From contig JAITST010000322.1 in NCBI GenBank assembly GCA_031287585.1, positions 1 to 5,662 on the forward strand: a DNA stretch of 5,662 bases, written 5' to 3'. This DNA is from Planctomycetaceae bacterium. GTDB lineage: Bacteria > Planctomycetota > Planctomycetia > Pirellulales > Thermoguttaceae. The notes under the pieces are model-generated. The model made no database searches, was not told the DNA's origin, and saw nothing but the letters and a program-made list of their open reading frames with translations. Position numbers and translations under genes: made by a program. Shown piece after piece: positions 1 to 4,229 of this stretch (position 1 is the first letter of the stretch; the number at the start of each line of letters is the position of its first letter).

Positions 1-197
1 GGCGACGGTGGTGAACTTGATTGCGAATAACCAAAACGGAAACCGGATTGACGGTACGTTGTGTCGAAGACAGGAATCTTTACCCGACGAAAATCAAAGT
101 CGCCGATAAAGAATTCGCAAAAGTCAACTTGGAACCGGACACGTTTCACGGTGAATGGAACTACATCATAAAAGCAAAAACTAAAAATATAAAGTGA
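1..197 (+). pseudogene. ISAzo13-like (Rhodopirellula-type) transposase, C-terminal remnant with frameshift
   Basis: This is the 3' end of a DDE transposase gene that begins before the window. Frame 2 reads ATVVNLIAN up to about base 28. Frame 3 then reads TKTETGLTVRCVEDRNLYP and continues through PTKIKVADKEF to TFHGEWNYIIK, ending at the TGA at 195-197. The two halves join into one continuous family-like C-terminus only if one extra base is allowed near 26-36. Frame 3 has a stop at 18-20 and frame 2 stops at 107-109, so neither frame alone encodes the domain. From memory of the family, ISAzo13 / 'Rhodopirellula transposase DDE' proteins end with a VNLI...T.TGL.V...D...YP...KV.D.E......F.GEWNY.I pattern, which fits here. 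Programmed frameshifting this close to the C-terminus is not something I know for this family, so decay is more likely. The full element and its left end lie outside the window. The family call is fairly sure; inactivity is probable. Confidence 0.75.
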
Positions 198-282
198 GTG
201 AGTTATTGTTTGACGGATAATAACACAAATTATAGCCATTTTATGGCAGTTTGAGAAGAATAAAAAATATGGACAAATTGTG

Positions 283-301
283 AGACACCTTCAAAGGGAT
301 G
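283..301 (+). repeat. 19-bp direct repeat, copy 1
   Basis: AGACACCTTCAAAGGGATG matches 520-538 on the same strand with one mismatch (G/A at the fifteenth base). The copies start 237 bp apart and bracket all the GC-rich palindromes of the intergenic region. They could be the edges of a composite repeat unit or two members of a dispersed family. That they are repeated is directly visible; their nature is inferred. Confidence 0.75.
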
Positions 302-313
302 CCCCGCACGGGG
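302..313. repeat. Short hairpin next to direct repeat copy 1
   Basis: CCCCG-CA-CGGGG is a perfect inverted repeat that immediately follows the first 19-bp direct repeat. In mirror fashion, the second direct repeat is preceded by another short GC hairpin (500-512), so both copies have a hairpin on their inner side. Confidence 0.6.
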
Positions 314-338
314 TAAGGATTTGTAGTAACGCAACACA

Positions 339-358
339 CCGTCGGCTGAAGCCGATGG
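339..358. repeat. REP-like palindrome 1
   Basis: CCGTCGGC-TGAA-GCCGATGG forms an 8-bp stem with one G-T pair and a 4-base loop. It is closely related to the palindrome at 383-402, sharing the CCGTCGG arm. A GTAG tetranucleotide lies upstream at 323-326; GTAG/GGAG next to a hairpin is a known hallmark of REP elements processed by REP-associated tyrosine transposases (RAYTs). No such transposase is in the window. A REP-like call is an inference. Confidence 0.6.
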
Positions 359-382
359 CAATACAACTGCTATGATGTGTTA

Positions 383-402
383 CCGTCGGTTTTAACCGAC
401 GG
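383..402. repeat. REP-like palindrome 2 (perfect)
   Basis: CCGTCGGTTTTAACCGACGG is a perfect 20-bp palindrome. It shares the CCGTCGG arm with the palindrome at 339-358 but has a different centre, as expected for members of one dispersed family. It lies between convergent genes. There is no T-tract on either side, so a simple intrinsic terminator is unlikely. Confidence 0.65.
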
Positions 403-499
403 AAATGGTGCGTCTCTGCATGGTTATTGTAGTCCCGATAGAGACGATATGTCGGTAGAATGAATTTTTTTACCATTCGCTTTCTTCTACCCATATTCC

Positions 500-512
500 G
501 TCCCTACGGGAC
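500..512. repeat. GTCCC hairpin next to direct repeat copy 2
   Basis: GTCCC-TAC-GGGAC is a perfect 5-bp stem with a 3-base loop, just before the second 19-bp repeat. Its right arm can instead pair with TAGTCCCG at 430-437, since CGGGACTA lies at 507-514. Two alternative folds are therefore possible in a transcript. Confidence 0.55.
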
Positions 513-519
513 TATGATT

Positions 520-538
520 AGACACCTTCAAAGAGATG
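520..538 (+). repeat. 19-bp direct repeat, copy 2
   Basis: AGACACCTTCAAAGAGATG is the second copy of the sequence at 283-301. It ends only a few bases before the cyclase stop codon (TAA, complement of 542-544), so the repeat cluster reaches the very 3' end of that gene. Confidence 0.75.
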
Positions 539-541
539 GTA

Positions 542-2809
542 TTATCCCTTATACAATCTCAACATCGGCGTTGTCTGCACACCTTTTCTTACGTTGTTAT
601 AGTAATCCGTTTCTGGTGCGAATAGCCGTATTTTGCATAGAGGCAAGGTTTGGATTGCCGCTGATACCGCTGGATTGGTTTTGTGTGTTTTCGCCGCGTA
701 GAGCGAGAGTGCCATTAACGGGAAATATACAGAGTAATAATGATACTTCAAGTAAAACACTCTTGGGAAACCGCCGCCTGTTGAATAGTCCTCCTGCCAC
801 GTACCGTCTTCGCGTTGTTGGTTCAGCAAGTAACGAATCCCTTTCGATACCGGTTCGCTTTCCGTTTTACCAGCGGCTAACAGCCCCATTATTGCCCACG
901 CGGTTTGCGACGCGGTTGGATTTCCGGTACCCCGCAAACGTTCGTCATCATACGAATCGGCGGTTTCGCCCCACGCTCCAGTCGGTTGTTGATGAACAGT
1001 CAACCAGTTCGCGCCAGCACGAATCGCCGCGTCGTCTGTCGATATACCAACTGCGGTTAAACCAGTCAACGCCTGCCACGTTCCGTAGATGTAATTTATG
1101 CCCCACCGTCCGAACCAACTTCCGTCGGGACGTTGACTTCGCCGCAAGTACGCGACCGCTTTATCAATCTGTTTGTTCTCATCAACACGAAAGCCAAGCC
1201 GTCCGAGCGATTCCATTACACGTCCCGTTAAGTCCGGTGTGCTTGGGTCAATCATCGCGTTGTGGTCGGCGAACGGAACACGGCACAAAAATTCTTTATC
1301 GTTGTTACGGTCAAACGCCGCCCAACCGCCGTCGCGATTCTGCATCGCAAGCAACCAATTCGTCCCGCGTTCAATCGCCGCCGCAGTATCACTCACATCG
1401 AGCATCTCGTTCTTCGCGTCGTCGAGTGAACCGCGAACGTCGTGCGTAACCAAGCGGATGTCAGGCGGTAACGCATTTGTTTTCGCGGCATTATCGTTCT
1501 GCTTCGTATCGTGAATCGAATTATATGTCTCACGTTTTGTTTCGTCGAACCGTCCCGCGAGAACCATCAACGCCATCGCGGTATCGTCGTTGTCGGGATA
1601 GAAATCGTTGTTGAACTCGAAACACCAACCGCCCGGTTCCGCCTTGACACGTTCCGACCAATCGCCGCGTTTCGTTATCTGACGCGACCGCACCCATCGT
1701 ACCGCCTTGCGGACTTGCTTGTTGTCAGTTGTTAGTCCGCTCAACATCAACGCTTTGAGTGTGAGCGTTGTATCCCAAACCGGCGACTTGCACGGCTGCA
1801 AATGCGTTTGATTTTTATCAGGGTCGTGAATGATTAACGCGGTCAGTTGGTCACGGCAGTACCGCACTTCGGGCGATTCGTTGCTGTAACCGAGTGCTTT
1901 CAGTGCGACCCATTCCCAGATAATCGGTGGGTAGATCGCACCCGGTCCGTCACTGCCTTCGTTGTGTTTGAGCATCCATTCTTCGGCGGCTTTGATTGCG
2001 CGTTTGCGTAACGGTGTAACGCCGAACTTGCGGCAGAGGCGGATTGTGTTGTCTGCGGTACGGAAGAAAAAGTCCCACGAAAACGGCGAACGGGAAACGT
2101 GTTTGCCGGGTGCGGTTAGCGGCTTCCAGTTTTTCGGTTCATCTATAAACAGTTCGCGAATCGACTTTTCAGGCGGTAATTCGCGGACTGGTTGCAACGC
2201 CGACACAATTGATAACGGTACGAAAATCGTTCGCGACCACGCACTCATATCACGAATACTGATTGGTGACCATTTCGGTAACAACATCATTTGCGGCGGC
2301 ACTGACGGACAAAGCGAGTGCGGAATCTGACCGAGTATTGCGAGGTAAAAACGAGTGAAACTATTGACCGCGTCCGCGCCGCCGAGTTCGACAGCCCTGC
2401 GCCGCGCACGCTGCATATAATCTGTACTGGGGGCGTGACCAGTAAGTTTGAGTGCGAAGTACGCTTTGACAGTGTTGTTTACGTCCGCCTTCCCGCCAGC
2501 GTACATTGACCAGCCGCCGTCGGGAAGTTGTTTTTCAACAATGTACCGTGAACAACTAACAGCCAACTCGCCGTTTTCCTCACCAAGAAACGCGAGTAAC
2601 AGAATCGTCTCGGATTCAAGTAAAACATCACCTTCAAGTTCCGCGACCCAATAACCGTCGGGATGCTGATGCGTGAAAAAAAATTCACGGGTAGTAGCAA
2701 TAGCCCGCCGCAGTTCCATCGTGAAAACAGAATCCTCAACGCCGTCACGCGGCACGGAATCACGCTGCTGTTCGTCTGAATAAACCAAGTTGTATGAATG
2801 TTCTGACAT
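542..2809 (-). CDS. shc: Squalene-hopene cyclase
   Basis: This enzyme cyclises squalene to the pentacyclic hopene/hopanol skeleton, the committed step of hopanoid membrane lipid synthesis; family members are monotopic membrane proteins. The 755-residue product shows the catalytic acid motif DNDDT (residues 406-410, within FYPDNDDTA), matching DxDD of known cyclases. It also has QW-type repeats at 48-54, 94-100, 490-496, 559-565, 607-613 and 665-671, and the characteristic C-terminal GGGFPRVFYLKYHYY (678-692). I chose the ATG at 2809 (MSEHSYNLVY), preceded by a weak GGGT 7 nt upstream. A 12-residue longer start at 2845 would use TTG. The protein is longer than the usual 630-730 residues because of a hydrophilic insertion at about 421-475 and a tail of about 45 residues after the normal C-terminus. 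No squalene synthase genes (hpnCDE) or other hpn genes are adjacent. A squalene cyclase is very likely; the exact product cannot be read from sequence. Confidence 0.95.
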   Translation of the reverse strand: MSEHSYNLVYSDEQQRDSVPRDGVEDSVFTMELRRAIATTREFFFTHQHPDGYWVAELEGDVLLESETILLLAFLGEENGELAVSCSRYIVEKQLPDGGWSMYAGGKADVNNTVKAYFALKLTGHAPSTDYMQRARRRAVELGGADAVNSFTRFYLAILGQIPHSLCPSVPPQMMLLPKWSPISIRDMSAWSRTIFVPLSIVSALQPVRELPPEKSIRELFIDEPKNWKPLTAPGKHVSRSPFSWDFFFRTADNTIRLCRKFGVTPLRKRAIKAAEEWMLKHNEGSDGPGAIYPPIIWEWVALKALGYSNESPEVRYCRDQLTALIIHDPDKNQTHLQPCKSPVWDTTLTLKALMLSGLTTDNKQVRKAVRWVRSRQITKRGDWSERVKAEPGGWCFEFNNDFYPDNDDTAMALMVLAGRFDETKRETYNSIHDTKQNDNAAKTNALPPDIRLVTHDVRGSLDDAKNEMLDVSDTAAAIERGTNWLLAMQNRDGGWAAFDRNNDKEFLCRVPFADHNAMIDPSTPDLTGRVMESLGRLGFRVDENKQIDKAVAYLRRSQRPDGSWFGRWGINYIYGTWQALTGLTAVGISTDDAAIRAGANWLTVHQQPTGAWGETADSYDDERLRGTGNPTASQTAWAIMGLLAAGKTESEPVSKGIRYLLNQQREDGTWQEDYSTGGGFPRVFYLKYHYYSVYFPLMALSLYAAKTHKTNPAVSAAIQTLPLCKIRLFAPETDYYNNVRKGVQTTPMLRLYKG

Positions 2810-2899
2810 AGTAGATACCCAAAAGTTGTACAAAGCCGCAAACAAGAGCCGTGATGGTACAAAATTTTAGAAATTCACGCAACAGGAAAAATGCGGGAA

Positions 2900-2905
2900 A
2901 TTATA
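2900..2905 (-). promoter_or_regulatory. Possible -10 box for the cyclase gene
   Basis: The minus strand reads TATAAT here, about 90 bp before the chosen cyclase start. No good -35 hexamer lies 16-18 bases upstream (the best-placed hexamer is CCTAAT), so the box is supported only by its own perfect match in an AT-rich region. The downstream leader would be about 84 nt. Confidence 0.3.
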
Positions 2906-2933
2906 CCGAACACGGTTGAAAAATTAGGTTTGC

Positions 2934-2962
2934 TCACAGTTGGGAACAATTTTCAACTGTGA
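2934..2962. repeat. 13-bp-stem hairpin upstream of the cyclase
   Basis: TCACAGTTGGGAA (2934-2946) pairs with TTTTCAACTGTGA (2950-2962) around a CAA loop, with two G-T pairs in plus-strand RNA. The central 8 bp (CACAGTTG/CAACTGTG) are perfect. It sits between the toxin operon and the cyclase promoter region. It could end transcription coming from the right, but the nearest T-run on the minus strand is about 10 bases beyond the stem, which is not typical of an intrinsic terminator. A regulator binding site is another option. Confidence 0.5.
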
Positions 2963-2982
2963 AACATTTCTAAAAACCACAA

Positions 2983-3218
2983 TTTTAATCGCAGAGTTTG
3001 CAGAGAAACGCAGAGATTTTATTTTGAAAATCTTTTGTAATGATTTATAATAGACTTGTTCGGAAACGTAAGAATAGAGAAAATAGATATTTTGGTTAAG
3101 CAAAATATCCTGCATTTTTCAACAATTACAACGACTCGTTTTAGTTTCCGAACAAGTCTAATAGAATAAGTTACAAAAGAATACTCCTCTGCGACTCTTT
3201 GTGTCCTCCGCGTTAAAA
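2983..3218. repeat. Nearly concentric imperfect palindrome (outer arms)
   Basis: Outer arms: TTTTAATCGCAGAG... with a further CGCAGAG (2983-3015) is mirrored by CTCCTCTGCGACTC...CGCGTTAAAA (3184-3218), an imperfect match of about 33-35 bp. Next inward, TCTTTTGTAA (3031-3040) is mirrored perfectly by TTACAAAAGA (3171-3180). Inside that lies the 17-bp pair at 3051-3067 and 3144-3160. The two inner pairs share exactly the same centre (3105.5), with 10 bases between them on each side; the outer arms centre near 3101. CGCAGAG-type repeats are, from general knowledge, frequent dispersed elements in many bacterial genomes. This may be an older palindromic element whose loop received a MITE. Confidence 0.65.
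3053..3158. mobile_element. MITE-like element, 106 bp, with 15-bp terminal inverted repeats and TAATA target duplication
   Basis: The ends GACTTGTTCGGAAAC (3053-3067) and GTTTCCGAACAAGTC (3144-3158) are perfect inverted repeats. They are flanked by TAATA on both sides (3048-3052 and 3159-3163), consistent with a 5-bp target-site duplication. The interior is too short for a transposase and contains a 9-bp hairpin, GATATTTTG-GTTAAG-CAAAATATC (3086-3109). These are the features expected of a non-autonomous miniature element mobilised by an insertion sequence with matching ends. I cannot name that family from sequence alone. The repeats can also be read as 17 bp (3051-3067/3144-3160), in which case the flanks overlap the arms and the duplication is less certain. 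Confidence 0.6.
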
Positions 3219-3311
3219 AAGAGTTTTTAGAGATTCCCCGATACCAATTCGCAGAAAATTTTTTCGCTACTGTTCAGTTGCTTTTTTTGAACAACGTTTC
3301 GGACAAGTACA

Positions 3312-3695
3312 CTATTCAACGCAGTGTTCACGAAAGAACATTGCGATAACAGATTTATCCGCTTCGCCTTGCGCAACGGAAATAACCAACGATTCGAGAG
3401 CGTCGCCGCTTCCCTCAAAACGCAATCCGTTCAAATTCAGAAAGAACAGAGCCGCTAACGTACCTGTTCGTTTGTTACCATCCAAAAACGGGTGGTTTGA
3501 AACGATGTGAAACAAATATGCCGCCGCCATTTCGTAGGTACTGGAATGCAAGTACTGCCCGCCAAACATCGCTTGCGGCATTGCCAAAGCAGACTCCAAC
3601 AGCCCCATATCGCGAATACCGGTCGAGCCACCGTATTTCTCTATTTGGTTACTGTGTATTTCAAGAATGTCGTCTTTTGTTGGAAATCGTAACAT
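3312..3695 (-). CDS. doc: Doc/Fic-family toxin of a type II toxin-antitoxin pair
   Basis: The 127-residue product has the Fic-fold active-site motif HPFLDGNKRT at residues 68-77 and an N-terminal YGGSTGIRD (21-29), as in the death-on-curing (Doc) group. The length is close to that of phage P1 Doc (126 aa). In Doc, the lysine in place of the second glycine of the Fic motif HxFx(D/E)GNGRxxR goes with a switched reaction: phosphorylation of elongation factor EF-Tu rather than AMPylation, which stops translation. K75 here matches the Doc type. The start ATG at 3695 lies 20 nt after the antitoxin stop. It has only a weak ribosome site (ACGGTC directly upstream), so translational coupling to the antitoxin is plausible. 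The stop is TAG (complement of 3312-3314). No terminator is obvious downstream. Family is sure; the target is inferred. Confidence 0.92.
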   Translation of the reverse strand: MLRFPTKDDILEIHSNQIEKYGGSTGIRDMGLLESALAMPQAMFGGQYLHSSTYEMAAAYLFHIVSNHPFLDGNKRTGTLAALFFLNLNGLRFEGSGDALESLVISVAQGEADKSVIAMFFREHCVE

Positions 3696-3715
3696 GACCG
3701 TATGTATGTAAAATT

Positions 3716-3946
3716 TTACGCAAGCCGTTTCAGTGTTTCGCCGTAACGGTTGTTAATGTCTTTGAGAAACGGAGCCAACTCCTCACTAACCCCTTCACTT
3801 TCCTGCTCCACTGGTTGTATGGTCATTTTTTCTCCATCAGTTGAGATGTTGAATACGGTGTCGAAATTGATATTCAATGGTTCGAAATTCTCCATTCCGA
3901 TAATCAAATAATGCGAATCACCTTGTTTTGTCAGTTGTGCCAGCAT
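3716..3946 (-). CDS. AbrB/MazE-like antitoxin partner of Doc
   Basis: This is a 76-residue acidic protein. The N-terminal half (residues 1-46, MLAQLTKQGDSHYLII...GEKMTIQPV) has the pattern of a SpoVT/AbrB swapped-hairpin DNA-binding domain: a short strand with a K-x-G-[DN]-S turn, then a hydrophobic strand, ending in D-G-E-K-M-T-I-Q-P. The C-terminal part (50-76) is acidic and then helical, ending FLKDINNRYGETLKRLA, as expected for the toxin-neutralising segment. I chose the ATG at 3946 rather than an in-frame start at 3988 because AAAGG (3954-3958) lies 7 nt upstream and the promoter's expected start point falls near 3994. It is the first gene of the operon with the Doc toxin, and antitoxins of this kind normally repress their own promoter. 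AbrB-type assignment is by pattern and is less certain than the toxin call. Confidence 0.8.
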   Translation of the reverse strand: MLAQLTKQGDSHYLIIGMENFEPLNINFDTVFNISTDGEKMTIQPVEQESEGVSEELAPFLKDINNRYGETLKRLA

Positions 3947-3953
3947 ATTAGTA

Positions 3954-3958
3954 CCTTT
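3954..3958 (-). promoter_or_regulatory. Ribosome binding site deciding the antitoxin start
   Basis: The minus strand reads CGAAAGGTACTAATATG; the AAAGG core is 7 nt from the ATG at 3946. It rules in favour of the 76-residue start over the 90-residue one at 3988. Confidence 0.75.
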
Positions 3959-3974
3959 CGTAAATATAAGTTGA

Positions 3975-3989
3975 GTTGTTTGCAACAAC
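3975..3989. promoter_or_regulatory. Operator-like palindrome in the toxin-antitoxin leader
   Basis: GTTGTT-TGC-AACAAC is a perfect inverted repeat with 6-bp arms. It starts about 5 bases downstream of the expected transcription start of the operon (near 3994) and lies before the ribosome site. A dimeric AbrB-like antitoxin bound here would block the promoter, which would be typical autoregulation. It could instead fold as a small leader hairpin. The palindrome is seen directly; its role is inferred. Confidence 0.5.
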
Positions 3990-4000
3990 GAAGTAATAAC

Positions 4001-4029
4001 ATTATATTGTCAACCTGTACCGTTGTCAA
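4001..4029 (-). promoter_or_regulatory. Consensus sigma-70 promoter of the toxin-antitoxin operon
   Basis: On the minus strand, TTGACA (complement of 4024-4029) and TATAAT (complement of 4001-4006) are both perfect consensus hexamers, separated by exactly 17 bases. Transcription would start near 3993-3995, giving a leader of about 48 nt before the antitoxin ATG. The heptamer TTGACAA occurs twice, at 4023-4029 and 4007-4013, 16 bp apart, so the second copy lies inside the spacer and may be part of an operator. Such a strong promoter normally needs repression, fitting an autoregulated antitoxin. Confidence 0.85.
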
Positions 4030-4119
4030 GACGAATCTCCCTTTGTCGAAATATGAATTTTTTGTGTCTCCGTGATTTTGGGTGAAAAATAACGGTTTCA
4101 AAAATTTTTCCTCCCTGTA

Positions 4120-4148
4120 TTGTACTACCATTCCCGCTGTGTTATCAT
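4120..4148 (+). promoter_or_regulatory. Tentative promoter of the secreted-protein gene
   Basis: TTGTAC (4120-4125) and TATCAT (4143-4148) are separated by 17 bases. The -10 matches consensus at 5 of 6 positions and the -35 at only the first three. Transcription would start near 4155, about 75 nt before the ATG at 4230. The heptamer TTGTACT recurs at 4150-4156. Diverging promoters for this gene and the toxin-antitoxin operon would then lie about 90 bp apart. Confidence 0.3.
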
Positions 4149-4213
4149 CTTGTACTTGCCGAATCGGTTTTCTCCGGTTTGTGCTTTAACCACCTCATTA
4201 CAACAAACACCAT

Positions 4214-4220
4214 AGAAAGG
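4214..4220 (+). promoter_or_regulatory. Ribosome binding site of the secreted-protein gene
   Basis: AGAAAGG lies 9 nt before the ATG at 4230. It supports that ATG over the in-frame one at 4239, which would be 18 nt away. Confidence 0.7.
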
Positions 4221-4229
4221 TAACAACAA

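Larger units (their letters stand above)
198..541. other. Gene-free intergenic region rich in palindromes
   Basis: This stretch lies between the transposase remnant (+) and the cyclase (-), which converge on it. I find no convincing gene: the open frame at 291-494 on the minus strand runs straight through the palindromes and has no protein-like character. It holds a small inverted repeat GCCAT-TTT-ATGGC (235-247), four GC-rich hairpins, a 7-bp inverted pair CGTCTCT/AGAGACG (411-417 and 440-446) and two copies of a 19-bp direct repeat. Any right-hand end of the ISAzo13-like element would lie here, but I cannot identify its terminal repeat without the left end. Confidence 0.7.
2810..3311. other. 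Gene-free AT-rich region with nested inverted repeats
   Basis: This 502-bp gap lies between the toxin gene and the cyclase gene, both on the minus strand. I see no credible coding sequence. From left to right it holds a possible cyclase promoter -10 box (2900-2905), a long hairpin (2934-2962), and a set of nearly concentric inverted repeats (2983-3218) with a MITE-like core (3053-3158). The stretch 3219-3311 is AT-rich with no recognised element. The gap argues that the cyclase has its own promoter rather than being read with the toxin operon. Confidence 0.7.

Noticed and set aside
383..402. Intrinsic terminator for the cyclase or the transposase remnant
   Set aside because: A perfect GC-rich stem, but no T-run follows on either strand, and a related palindrome lies beside it, so a repeat family explains it better.
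291..494. 67-residue minus-strand open frame
   Set aside because: It is a read-through of the palindromes and repeat arms; no ribosome site or protein-like pattern. Repeats of this type often give such false genes.
283..538. CRISPR array
   Set aside because: Only two direct-repeat copies 237 bp apart, with palindromes rather than unique spacers between them.
460..1449. 329-residue open frame on the plus strand, antisense to the cyclase
   Set aside because: It lies almost wholly inside the convincing cyclase gene on the other strand, is very rich in Arg, Ser and Pro, has no domain-like pattern and begins inside the repeat cluster.
2810..2845. 12-residue N-terminal extension of the cyclase
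   Set aside because: The upstream start is TTG without a clear ribosome site; the ATG at 2809 gives a sensible N-terminus.
2479..2862. 127-residue minus-strand open frame overlapping the cyclase 5' end
   Set aside because: Shadow frame of the cyclase N-terminal region, without its own recognisable domain.
3227..3311. Small gene downstream of the toxin
   Set aside because: The 63-residue minus-strand frame at 3227-3418 mostly overlaps the toxin in another frame, and no new start with a ribosome site is visible.
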